From Aradus depressus (Eukaryota; Arthropoda; Insecta; Hemiptera; Aradidae), in the NCBI GenBank assembly GCA_963662175.1, contig OY759223.1:10022249-10086248 (forward strand): DNA of 64,000 nt, given 5' to 3'. The notes under the pieces are model-generated. The model was not told the DNA's origin. It was given only the letters and a program-made list of their open reading frames with translations, and searched no databases. Shown piece after piece: positions 34,101-44,399 of the stretch (positions are counted from its first letter, which is position 1; every line of letters starts with the position of its first letter). The position numbers and the translations under genes are program-made.

Positions 34101-34110
34101 TGCCATTTTT

Positions 34111-34785
34111 ATTATATAATTTTCATTTTGATCTAGTTGACTTATTTGTTTAATTATATAATAAAAATATATTTTGGAAGACATTAAGGCCAAGAAAGTG
34201 TTGACTAACCATCTTTATTAAGATAGTTTTAAAATGGTCTCATATCAAGGATATATCTTTCCTCAACTTCATATTCTGCGAAATCGGATTATATATCTCT
34301 GGTGTTAGGGCAAAAGGGCTTAAGTCAGAATAAGTCTTGTAATCCAAAGGACTTAGTGCATTTAAATATTTTTACCATATCTAACTAAATGTTGCAATAT
34401 TTTACTTTGTTTATATTTAATACTTTATAGAAATATTATTTCAAGTAACATTAATGTGCTTTACCTGATTTGCAGGAATTTTTCAAACCTTCAGAAATTC
34501 CCCTGTTAAAATTCAGATTGGCTGATATAAGCCCTTTTGCTCAAACATCCTAGATATATAAACAAGTAATTAATGAGTTAATATTTGTAACTGGTAATAT
34601 CATTAAACAGATATATAATGCATGATACTGTTAACCCGATGATGTTTTGGTTTTATGGTTTTGATAATGCTCCAATGTGGCGAAATGTCGAACTAGATCA
34701 AAATGAAAATATAATAATATATTTAGTGAAACATAAAGGCCAAGAAAGTGTTGTATTTATTTAACCATCTTTATCAAGATTCTAT
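34111..34785. repeat. Paired inverted and direct repeats
   Basis: 'attttcattttgatctagtt' (34119) recurs inverted near 34692 ('aactagatcaaaatgaaaat'). 'aaggccaagaaagtgttg' recurs directly at 34186 and 34736, each followed by 'aaccatctttat'. Such mixed direct and inverted ends occur in Penelope-like elements, but no reverse transcriptase is present. Confidence 0.5.
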
Positions 34786-34889
34786 ATGGTATTTATATAT
34801 TTTAGTTAAATGGTAGAAATATTTTTGGTCAATTCCCCAGGGCTGGTTTTCTATGTTGAAAAGTTCTCATGTTTGGAAATCCTTTTTTT

Positions 34890-35665
34890 GTTACTTCCCC
34901 AGTTATACGAAGTATAGGGGAAGTTATTGTATTCTAGTCAAAAAATCGATACGGAGTTTTCAAAGGAATTTCATGTTTTCCAACCTTTAGATTCCAAATA
35001 TGGAAAAAAAAACCCAATTGTCTGTCTGTGAACACGATAACTCCCGATAGAATGAATGTATCGACAGAAATTTAATATGTGAATCTATGACCCTCTATCG
35101 ATGACACCTATTGTTTTTCGTGTTACTTAACATTTTTGCAGAGAAACAATTGAAACATTTAAAAAAAGTATGTTTTTTAAAAATGTTGTCTATTTCACAA
35201 AATATATAAAATATATGGTAGCATTAGCGAAAATACTCTTATTTATTTTGTGAAATAGACAATATTCTATAAAACCACGTACTTTTTCTTTATATTTTTT
35301 ATTGTTTTTCAGCCAAATCGCGACCAAAGAGAAGGAGGAGACTTAACATAAAAACTCTAATAACTGCCGATAAAATGAATGTTTTGACACGAAATTTTAT
35401 ATGTACGACAAAAACCCCATAAGGACAACACCTGTCGATTTTCAGCCAAATCGGACGAAGAGGCACCCAACTCAAAAACCCCAATCACTGTCGATGTAAT
35501 GAATTTATGTACACAAAATTTAGTATGAAGATATAAGAGCACTACTCTTAAGTCACTTGAATATTAGCGCAAACGGTCGACTGGTTTTGGAGGGGCAGCG
35601 AAAGGTTAATGTATTGATTCGTTCTGGGGAAGCACATAGCCTGTGATTCACCGAAAACTTTTTTT
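34890..35665 (+). repeat. Family A, reference copy with both ends
   Basis: Left end: acttccccagttatacgaag followed by tataggggaagtta, an imperfect hairpin. Then 'ttttcaaaggaatttcatgt' and three degenerate ~110-bp units, each with 'cgataactccc/aactgccgat', 'gaatgtatcgaca' and 'gacacctattgattttcagc'-type motifs. Right end: 'gattcgttctggggaagcac' and a CGGTGATTCACCG-type hairpin, then a T-run. It is interrupted by a 181-bp family D insertion with a 10-bp target duplication (35110-35119 and 35301-35310). Without it the element is about 585 bp. No frame longer than about 60 codons. Class unknown. Confidence 0.8.
35120..35300 (+). mobile_element. Family D insertion with 10-bp target duplication
   Basis: 181 bp bounded by duplicated attgtttttc. 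It contains long inverted arms (35157-35200 and 35246-35292) around 'gttgtctatttcacaaaata'. Related sequences are at 6545-6715, 12033-12085 and, as a palindrome, 56484-56577. Confidence 0.75.
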
Positions 35666-35713
35666 TAAATTTTCATTCACAAAAAATTAATTTGTTTTGA
35701 ACTTTTTTTTCAG

Positions 35714-35867
35714 TTCGAGTCTAGTGGAGGTGTTAGTGACGAAATAGCCGGAGGGAGTGGTGCCGTACAGGCGGCCTCCACAGCCGCCGATGCCAACGAC
35801 GGTAAAGACGACAAACAGAAAAAGAAGAATCGGTGTGGGGTATGTCGTAAGAAGCTCGGGCTTACCG
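35714..35867 (+). CDS. ZFAND5/6: ZFAND5/6-type gene, exon with first half of AN1 zinc finger
   Basis: Acceptor ttttttttcag ends at 35713; donor gtaagt starts at 35868. 154 bp: 51 codons plus one base, so the next intron is phase 1. After a Gly/Ala-rich acidic linker comes KKKNRCGVCRKKLGLTG, the start of the AN1 finger with its first C-x2-C pair. The intron between the two halves of the finger, after ...LTG, is about 8.4 kb (35868-44250), largely SINE-1, family A and tandem repeats. The split is at a position where the reading frame is fully consistent with the last exon. Confidence 0.93.
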
Positions 35868-36160
35868 GTAAGTTAACCAATGGTATGTTGAGATCAATTA
35901 TAGCTAACTTAGTTCATTATATATATATATATAGTCTTGTTCTATATAACAATATTGTACACTGGCTCAAAATGAAACATCAACTACTCCAGAAGATTTC
36001 CCAAAACGAAAATTAATGAATAAATAAAAAAATTTAAAAGCTTAAAAAATCAACATCTTTGTCTAGGAAATATAGTGTTTTATTAGCCCCATGTGAATAT
36101 TAATCCAACCATGGCATCATATGGGCGTTATAATGAATTATTAACAAATAGAAATAATGG

Positions 36161-36488
36161 AGAGGGCGCCGGTAGCTCAGTGGTATGCGTGCTGGACTTC
36201 TGAGCTAAAGAACGTGGGTTCGAAACCAGACCGAGGCCCTTTAAAATAAACATAAGCACGCCGTCCTTCGGATGGGACGTTAAGCGATGGTTTCGAGCCT
36301 GTACGATGTCAGGTACTCGTTAAAGACCCCTACCCTAAGTGAATGAAAATTTAGGGTAGGCAAAATTTAGGACTCCCACAGTAGAGTCGGGTTCATGTCC
36401 ACCAGAGTGACGAAAGAGCGCTCTGGTAGCAGGCGATATGACTTCGTAGTTAAAGCCCGGGCATGAGTCATAAAACGTAACCTAACCT
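36161..36488 (+). mobile_element. SINE-1, full-length reference copy with target duplication
   Basis: 328 bp flanked by an 11-bp direct repeat agaaataatgg (36150-36160 and 36489-36499). The tRNA-related head has an A box TAGCTCAGTGG (36173-36183) and a B box GGTTCGAAACC (36217-36227), i.e. an internal Pol III promoter. The body contains 'gatgggacgttaagcgatgg' and 'gtactcgttaaagacccc', resembling conserved central domains of other invertebrate SINEs (not further identified). The 3' segment holds the palindrome agagcgctct, then cctaacct. Because the tail is short and not poly(A), its LINE partner should share the 3' end; none in this window does. Orientation is the same as the host gene. Confidence 0.95.
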
Positions 36489-36616
36489 AGAAATAATGGA
36501 TACATAGACATTCACATTAAACATAAGCTATTTTATCTCTAATAAATGAATAAATACAAAGAACTTTTTTAACAATTGTGTTAATTCCACAAAAATATAT
36601 ACCTTTGAGTCAGGGC

Positions 36617-36740
36617 GGGAGGTAGCGAGCTTGCCTTCTGAAATCAAGATCACGGGATCGAAACCCGGCCAAGGCCATTTGATGTTTTATCTGGGAGGTG
36701 AAAACAACCTTGAGCATGCCGTCCTTCGGATGGGACTTAT
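36617..36740 (+). repeat. SINE-1 head half
   Basis: From 'gggcgggaggtagcgagctt' to 'tccttcggatgggact', cut just before the next copy. Confidence 0.8.
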
Positions 36741-36759
36741 ATTATACTATACGAGAGAG

Positions 36760-37090
36760 AGGGCGCCAGTGGCTCGAGAGATAGCGTGCTTGCTTATCGC
36801 GGATTCAAAACCCGGCTGAGGGCCTTAGGTTTCTTATCTGGGAGGTGAAAAAAAAACCTTGAGTACGCCGTCTTCGGATGGGACATTAAGCAATGGTCCC
36901 GAGCCTGTACGGTGTCAGATACTCGTTAAAGAAGACCTAACCTAAAAAATAATTTATGATAGGCAAAATTTAGGACTCCCATAGTAGAGTCGGGCTCATG
37001 TCCACCAGAGTGACGAAAGAGCTCTTTGGTAGTAAGTGATATGACTTCATAATTAAAGCCCGGGCATGATTCACAATTACTAACTGTATC
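36760..37090 (+). repeat. SINE-1, full length, diverged
   Basis: 'gagggcgccagtggctcgag' to 'gggcatgattcacaattac'. Its B box is mutated (ggattcaaaaccc). Confidence 0.9.
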
Positions 37091-37200
37091 TAAAGTGTAC
37101 CGGTGTCTCCTTTAAAGTTCATTACTAACAACTTAAGTATTCTAGGTTGTCATATTTATATAATTCTGAGGTGCAACTATAACATATATATGAGAGGAGG

Positions 37201-37553
37201 AGAGGGCGCCGGTAGCTCAGTGGTATGCGTGCTTGTCTTCTGAGCTCAAGAACGTGGGTTCGAAACCCGACCGAGGCCCTTAGTTTATTTTATCTGGGAG
37301 GTAAAATAAACTTAAGCACGCCGTCCTTCAGATGGGACGTTAAGCGATGGTCGCGAGCCTGTACGATGTCAGGTACTCGTTAAATACCCCTGCCCTAGTT
37401 GAATAAAAATTTAGGGTAGGCAAAATTTAGGACTCCCACAGTAGAGTCGGGCTCATGTCCACCAGAGTGACGATAGAGCGCTCTGGTAGTAGGCGATATG
37501 ACCTCTTAGTTAAAGCCCGGGCATGCGTCATAAAACCTAATCTAACCTAACCT
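37201..37553 (+). repeat. SINE-1, full length, well preserved
   Basis: A box and B box intact; tail 'cctaatctaacctaacctat'. Very similar to the copy at 36161, so both are relatively young; no clear target duplication. Confidence 0.93.
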
Positions 37554-37871
37554 ATAAATTTATTTAAACGCTAGATAATTAATTTACCTAGTGGCTTTAA
37601 CTGAGGTGGAATGAGATTGGATATATTTTGGACCTTAGAATTAATATTAATATTAAAATTAAGATTTCCTCTTCCGAGAGAAGACATGCTGCCCCATCAT
37701 GTTATTGAATTTTCTCTACTAATAATTTTGCAAAAGGTTTTTATTTGCGACATATCTAAATTTTACACGTTAGGGTCTGATGTTGACGGCCTATTAATAA
37801 GGGCTTGAAGATAGAAATTGTCCTGCTCTTCAACATAGGGCTGTTCAGGTTTCATTTTGAGTCACTGTACA

Positions 37872-38627
37872 CAGTAGAATGAACATGAAAAGTAAGTATA
37901 AGTGCAAAATAAAAATAATTCTTAAGATCAATAAATAATAAGAAATATGAAAAATGTACTCCTTTGGAGGATTCCCTCAGTCACAAAATAATGATATCAA
38001 AAATAATCCACACATTCAAATTATGGAGTAATTAAAAGGAATCAAATATTCCCTCAGTCACAAAATAATATCAAAAATAATCCACACATTCAAATTATGG
38101 AGTAATTAAAAGGAATCAAATATTCGCTCAGTCACAAAATAATAATATCAAAAATAATCCACACATTCAAATTATGGAGTAATTAAAAGGAATCAAATAT
38201 TCCCTCAGTCACAAAATAATAATATCAAAAATAATCCACACATTCAAATTATGGAGTAATTAAAAGGAATCAAATATTCGCTCAGTCACAAAATAATAAT
38301 ATCAAAAATAATCCACACATTCAAATTATGGAGTAATTAAAAGGAATCAAATATTCCCTCAGTCACAAAATAATAATATCAAAAATAATCCACACATTCA
38401 AATTATGGAGTAATTAAAAGGAATCAAATATTCGCTCAGTCACAAAATAATAATATCAAAAATAATCCACACATTCAAATTATGGAGTAATTAAAAGGAA
38501 TCAAATATTCCCTCAGTCACAAAATAATAATATCAAAAATAATCCACACATTCAAATTATGGAGTAATTAAAAGGAATCAAATATTAGCTATTACTTTTC
38601 TTCTCATGTTCATTCTACATTCTGCTG
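37872..38627. repeat. 77-bp tandem array within inverted flanks
   Basis: Eight units of about 77 bp (37970-38585) built on 'ccacacattcaaattatgga' and 'gtaattaaaaggaatcaaat'. From the second unit onward, 'attccctcag' and 'attcgctcag' variants alternate strictly, so the true period is a ~154-bp dimer. Flanking 'gtagaatgaacatga...aaaagtaa' (37874) is inverted at 38592-38620. The array lies in the 8.4-kb ZFAND intron. Confidence 0.9.
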
Positions 38628-38869
38628 GAAAAGATTTTTGTGTACTTTCCTTCAATTATCTTTAACTTGCCCACCCATAAAATGTGTTGGTCAAATATAT
38701 AATTAATATATATCTTAACATAATTAATAATTATTAATTTTAAAATTTATATTCTGACCCTCGTCATGACAATAAATTAATACGTTCTATATATGTCCTC
38801 CCACAATGAGAAAATAACTACAACCTTCCTGTTTGACTGCCCCTGACAAATAAAAATATTCTGGAATGT

Positions 38870-39065
38870 TTGCCTATCTGTGGTCAAAATCGCGGTGTCG
38901 AAACCCGGCCGTGTGTCCCTTAAATTATTTGACTGGGTGGTGGTCATAAAAAAAATCTTGAGTATGTCGTTCTGCTGGGATGTTGAGCGATGATCCCGAG
39001 CCTGTGCGATGTCACTGTACTCATTAAGAACCCTATCCATACCCTTGGTTAACTAAACCTGGGTG
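38870..39065 (+). repeat. SINE-1, diverged, without 3' end
   Basis: B box 'ggtgtcgaaaccc', body 'tgggatgttgagcgatgatc'. Confidence 0.75.
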
Positions 39066-39112
39066 GGCTCTGTTTTAATTGTTTAAACAATTTATCATTA
39101 ATGTTTCTAAAA

Positions 39113-39380
39113 GGGCGCTGGTAGGCATAACTAGGCTGAGGCCCTAATGTTTTTTTTATCTAGGAGGTGAAAATACCTTGAGATGGGACGTTAAGTGATG
39201 GTCCCGAGCCTGTACGATGTCAGGTACTCGATAAGGACCACTCCCTAGGGGAATAAACCTGGGCTTGCAAAATTTAGGACTCTCATTGTGGAGTCGGGCT
39301 CATGTCCACCAGCGCGACGAAAGAGCGCTCTGGTATTAAGCGATATGAACTCGTAGTTGTAGCCCGGGCATGAGTCTCAC
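39113..39380 (+). repeat. SINE-1 with deleted head
   Basis: 'agggcgctggtaggc' joined to 'ggctgaggccctaatg'; the body and 3' part are well preserved. Confidence 0.85.
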
Positions 39381-40009
39381 CAATGTTTCTAAGAAACTTT
39401 ATTCAATCATTTATATTATGTATTAATTCTTATTTAATTAAACACTTCTTAATTTTATATTACTAAAAATCCTGTTTCCTAGCTTTTGTTTGGGCCTTGA
39501 TGAATATGCTCATTTTTTTTTTCTGCCCACAAAATTTTAGGTTTAGAATAAAAATCCTAAATTTGACTTTGTGCCCTTGTCCTGCTAACAAATTTATTTT
39601 ATGATAGTAGATAAGGCTCTCACATTTTTGGCCTACTTTTCCATAGTAAGATAGATAATTTTTGTGTGATAATTTGAATGATTCTTTGATTACCACACTA
39701 ACACAACATTGTTCGCTATTTTCTATACCTATGGAAAGTAGGCTAATCATTTATTCATGTTACTTATTGTATTTGTTTTTTCCTGTCGCCACGGTCAGCT
39801 ATGATACATACTATGATAAGATAATGCTATCCATTGTCATCATTAGTCATTTACAGATAAACTTAATAATAATTGTGGTAAAACCTTCTATATTTGTATA
39901 TATTTTAAATAAAATGGAAGGGATGGATAATAATTAGCTTTTGCACCCATCGCACGTTATGACTTGCTGTCTAAAAGCTTCAAAAGTTGTGGTTGATTCT
40001 CCGATGACT
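39381..40009. other. AT-rich intron sequence, no element recognised
   Basis: Two overlapping open frames on opposite strands lack any domain. Confidence 0.4.
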
Positions 40010-40012
40010 ATT

Positions 40013-40410
40013 ACTTCCCCAGCTCTACTAAGTATAAGGGAAGTTATGTATTCTGACAAAAATTTTATGTAGAGTTTTTAACGGAATTTCATTTTTCCCA
40101 ATCTCTTGATTTCAAAAGTAAAAAAAAAAAACACGATAACTTTCTATAGAATGAACGCCGACTGCAAATTTTTATAAGTGTATCCAGAACCCTCCAAGCA
40201 CGACATATTGATTTCAGCCAAATCGGCCAAAGGGGATGGGGAGGCTTAACACAACAACTCTAATAACTGCCGATGTTATGTATATATCGACACAAAATTT
40301 AGTATGAGGATTCAGCCTCAACGCGCGATTGGCTTTGGAGGGAGAGCGAAAACTTAATTCATTGATTTCTTGCTGGGGAAGTACATAATCGGTGATTCAT
40401 CGACTACTTT
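40013..40410 (+). repeat. Family A copy, both ends
   Basis: Left end 'acttccccagctctactaag', right end 'ttgctggggaagtacataat' and 'cggtgattcatcgac', followed by a T-run. Confidence 0.85.
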
Positions 40411-40530
40411 TTTTATGTTTTTTAATTCTGTTGGTCGTGCCCTCTATGCAGCATGCATGTTGCTAGTATTAGCAGCATTTTTTTTTTTTTTTATGTACAT
40501 TTTTTCGAAAAAGTAAACTGATATTTTACT

Positions 40531-40726
40531 ATGGTCTGCTTTTTTTCAAGTTGAGATTTGACAGTTGACCCGCTTGGGACTCGAACCGCAAACATTGTTC
40601 ATGAAATAGGATTCATTGTTGTGATATGCTGTTGACATTGTGTAACTAGTGCAGACGACTTAAATTGAGTCTTTACTGGCCCCTCAAATAATTGCCAGGT
40701 CCCAAATTGCAAAAAAGCAGACCATA
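40531..40726. repeat. Short inverted pair around a tRNA-like segment
   Basis: 'atggtctgctttttttc' and its complement at 40709-40725 enclose, on the - strand, a B-box-like ggttcgagtcc (40574). Possibly a further SINE type. Confidence 0.45.
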
Positions 40727-41057
40727 GTTGTGTTTTCCGTGTCAGGGGAGACAGGATGTAAGATGGCTCAACTCTCGATCTGTACTCCAGCTTCTGTCTG
40801 TCTGTCGTCTCAGCCCTGAGAATCATGTTTAATATGTGTAACTATATATATATGAGGAGTTGAGATGACAAGGGATTCAAGTCTGCGGATCTTCTCAATG
40901 TTAAACCTAGATGATTTTGTTGACGCAATGGGTGGCAAAACAAGAAACCAGTTTCCTTATTCTCCAAGAGGCATAAAGAGTTCAAAATCCTTCCACTGCA
41001 ACTGTAACTTGAGAAAAAAAGAGTTTCTGTTAGCGAGTTCTATATAAATCAGCTTAT

Positions 41058-41220
41058 ACGCTCAGAGATTGCTTGCTTGCCTACTCAAAATTGCGCGTTC
41101 AAACCCGGTTAGTCTCATTAGCTTTTTGTTTGGGAGATAATAAACAAAATTTCGAGCGCTCCATTCTTCGCTGATTGGGCGAAATGTAGGACTCGCATAG
41201 TAGAGCTACCACAAGGGATA
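41058..41220 (+). repeat. SINE-1, strongly diverged
   Basis: 'acgctcagagattgcttgct', B-box remnant 'gcgttcaaacccgg', 'ggactcgcatagtagagct'. Confidence 0.55.
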
Positions 41221-41579
41221 AGAGCATTGGACGCTTGGTATCCATATCTCAGCCCTTTCCGTTATATCTATCTACCACCATATTTTATAAAGAGAAAAAT
41301 CGAGCCACCGGAAGAGAGGAAATTTTTAGGGGGAGGAGACGAAATTAAAAGAAAAATATAATCATAATCAGATTATATCTACGTTGATATGCCGGTATAT
41401 ATACATGTCCGTTCGAACGATAAGTCCGAAACGCTTATTTGGTTCATTCATTTTGCTAAAAGGAAGATCAAGTTCGTTAACTACTACAAAACACCAAATT
41501 GAGCTTCATTTGTAAAAAAAAAAAAATATGGTTCGTTCGCCATTTTTGGTCCAAAATAGGAAGTATGAAGTACTACAGT

Positions 41580-41757
41580 ATGACTCATGCCCATTTTGTC
41601 AACCCAGATTTATTCACCTAGGATAGAAGGGGAGTACCTGACATTTCAAGGTTTTTATCTCCTAGATAAGAAAAACCTAAGGTTCTCGGCATGGTTTCGA
41701 ACTCGCGATCTTGAGTTCAGTAGGCCAGCAGGTTACTTCTGAGCTATCGACGCCTCA
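41580..41757 (-). repeat. SINE-1, internally deleted
   Basis: Reverse strand: 'gactcatgcccattttgtc' to 'tgagctatcgacgcctc', with B box 'tggtttcgaactcg'. Confidence 0.75.
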
Positions 41758-42179
41758 TTTTCTACAATATAAATAAAACGTTCGTTAGAAGTCAAGATAT
41801 GCTGTTCATAGTAGTTAACTCACGCACCTCTAGTAAATACTGAAATTTGCATTTCATTTCTTATTTAGCCTACATGACTTGTATAGAAGAAAGGCTTATA
41901 TTATGGAACTTCTGCGTGTCCAGTCTCATTAAAATCTGTACTTGATCCCTTGGTATCATAGCTCTTCCCTGACATTTTAACATACATATGTTTAAAATGG
42001 TAGGAAAGATGTGGTCTTCGAGTTATTCATTAGTCTAGGTTGGTTCGCGTCGCTGTATTCGAATAATTCTTCAATAATAATATTTATTTCCGTTAAACAA
42101 TAACATGTTAATAGGATACGTCTTAAGAATGTGTAAATTAAGATAGAGATGATGTGACTAGTAATAACATTACTATTAA

Positions 42180-42445
42180 AAATAAAATTAAATGTTTAAA
42201 TAAATATTTGAAAATATGAGTACAAAAATAATATTAATAAATACAGTAGATACAGTTTTTAATTTAATTAAAAATTAAGATAAATATTTTTTATAACTTT
42301 TCCGCGTGTCTCTGTTTCATGACGACATTTCGGGACGTTCTCACGTCCCTTCATCAGGACACAACGTGCGAAATATAGAAAATAAAAATAAAACAAAATA
42401 ACTCAAATAATAAAAAAATAAAAAATACATAAATGAATATAAATA
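42180..42445 (-). repeat. AT-rich repeat with hammerhead-like hairpin
   Basis: Shares 'aataaatacagtagatac' and the hairpin region with 19540-19740. The motif at 42328-42357 reads on the - strand CTGATGA-A, a perfect GGGACG/CGTCCC stem with TGAGAA loop, then GAAA: the best preserved example here. Confidence 0.6.
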
Positions 42446-42956
42446 AACCAAGAGAAATAAAATAAATTTTTATGTAAGTAATAAAGAATAAGTTTAGACT
42501 TCGTAACGGTTGTTGAAGCATGTTGTTGCTGTACTCATACATTAGACTTTAGAGTGCGAAGATGATGCGACGCGAACAAACCTAATTATGTAAATAATAT
42601 GTTCAAATTATTAGTAATGTTCAGTTATTAGTAATGTTCAGTTATAAGTATTGTTTATGATATTCACTGCATGCATGCTTAGAATAAATTGAGTTATCCT
42701 CTCATGGCCGTTCAATTATTTCTGTTATTAATAATTACTAATGATTTTTCAGCTCTATTGCCTTGTTTCGTACAAATTCCATTGTGCTCATCGGTTTATA
42801 CTGAGAAGAGTGTGAAATTCACACCTCGGCAATATTAAAAGACTAGAAAGAAGTAAATTTTACAGAAGACAAAAAAAAAATATATATCTTGGGGTTACTG
42901 CAAAATTGCTAAATGCAATTTTTTGTCAAAATGTATAACTGCATTTTCCTACTAGA

Positions 42957-43266
42957 GGTTAGGTTTTATGACTCATGCCCGGGCTTTAACTACAAGGTCA
43001 TATCGCCTACTACCAGAGCGCTCTTTCGTCAATCGGGTAGACATGAGTCCGACCTAAATTTTGCATACGTAGGTTTATTCACCTAAGGTAGGGGACTTTA
43101 ACGAGTACCTGACATCGTACAGGCTCGGGACCATCGCTTAACGTCCCATCTGAAGTACGGCGTGCTTAAGTTTATTTTACCTACCAGATAAAATAAACTA
43201 AGGGCCTCGGTCGGGTTTCGAACCCACGATCTTGAGCTCAGAAGACAAGCACGCATACCACTGAGC
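42957..43266 (-). mobile_element. SINE-1 with 11-bp target duplication
   Basis: Flanked by ttcctactaga at 42946-42956 and 43267-43277. On the - strand the tail is cctaacc. It lacks the first few bases of the head but keeps the A-box remnant and B box. Confidence 0.93.
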
Positions 43267-43559
43267 TTCCTACTAGATACAAACCAAATATTTGACACAT
43301 AAATCTAAAAAGAGCCACAGTACCGCCAAATTTCTGAAAATGTAATACAAAAACTATATATCTAATTATTTCAAAAACTCGATGTTCCACTTTTTTTGCA
43401 GTAACCCCACGATATATTTCCGTTTAGCATGTCCAATTTTTATATTAAAATTAATAGGTTTAGGTGTACCTTCGGAAAAAAATTAATACATGTAAAAATA
43501 TTAACTTTTTTTTTTGTTTCCTGTGAAATTTGAATTTTTCTAGTCACAAGGTCGAAACC

Positions 43560-43998
43560 TCCTCCAAATAACGGAATTTCATGTTTTTCGACCTCTAGAT
43601 TCCAAAAAAAAAATGTCTTATGTGGATCCAGAGCCCTCTAAAGACGACACCCATTGTTTTTCAGCTAATTTAACCAAAGGGATGGGAAGGATTAAAGGGA
43701 GGCTTAACTCAAAAACTCTAGTAACTGCCGTTGTATTGAATGTATCGATATGAAATTTCATATTTGAAGTCAAAATCCAATGAGGACATAACCTGTGAAA
43801 TTTCAGCGATATCGACCCGAAGGGGGCTCAATGCAGAAACCCTATGTAATGATGTAATGAATTTATCGATACAAAATTAGTTTTTTTTTTTCTTCAAAAG
43901 TATTAAAAATTAGCGCTAACGGTCGACTTGTGCAGGAGAGCGAAAAGTTAATTGATGAATTCGTTCTGGGGAAGTACATAGCCTGTGATTCATACTGC
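43560..43998 (+). repeat. Family A copy without left hairpin
   Basis: From 'acggaatttcatgtttttcg' through internal units to the right end 'gttctggggaagtacatagc'. Confidence 0.8.
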
Positions 43999-44250
43999 CC
44001 TTCAGAATAATAGCGCCTTACCCTTAAAAGAACAGATTATGTTAATTAATAAATATTGATACTTCCCTCCCGGACTGTTTAGCCAAGATGAATACCAGGA
44101 AATCCGCTAACGTTATGGAGCTTCTGCGATCAAGGACTTATTATTATTTTTTTTTTTAATTTTTATAAATATTCATTTAGCACAATTTTTTCCCACTATA
44201 TTTTTTTATTATCAATAAACTGTTTTTATTATATTATTTGAATTTTTTAG

Positions 44251-44399
44251 GTTTCGAGTGCCGTTGTGGAGGTCTTTATTGCGCAGTGCATCGATACTCG
44301 GACAAACACGACTGCACGTTTGACTATAGGGAACTTGGAGCCCAAGAGATCCGTAGGAACAATCCTGTAGTGGTTGGGGAGAAGATACACAAAATATAA
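44251..44399 (+). CDS. ZFAND5/6: ZFAND5/6-type gene, last coding exon (second half of AN1 finger, stop)
   Basis: Acceptor aattttttag ends at 44250. The first two bases complete the Gly codon of LT-G, then [20 protein letters not shown] with the remaining AN1 ligands (C-x-C-x4-C-x2-H-x5-H-x-C). After this comes the highly conserved C-terminus [20 protein letters not shown] and TAA at 44397-44399. This C-terminal pattern is what identifies the ZFAND5/6 group. Confidence 0.95.

Larger units (their letters stand above)
35957..37870. repeat. Inverted pair bounding a SINE cluster
   Basis: Left gtacactggctcaaaatgaa and right ttcattttgagtcactgtac are imperfect complements (about 24 bp). The enclosed 1.9 kb holds four SINE-1 copies. 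Could be the termini of an old DNA element later filled by SINEs. Confidence 0.5.

Noticed and set aside
36161..36240. Functional tRNA gene
   Set aside because: A and B boxes are present, but the acceptor and anticodon arms do not pair properly and the sequence continues into the SINE body.
37970..38585. CRISPR array
   Set aside because: Units are fully repeated without unique spacers, and the window is clearly eukaryotic.
39463..39937. Two opposite overlapping frames of about 90 codons
   Set aside because: No domain or splice signal; AT-rich intron sequence of the ZFAND gene.
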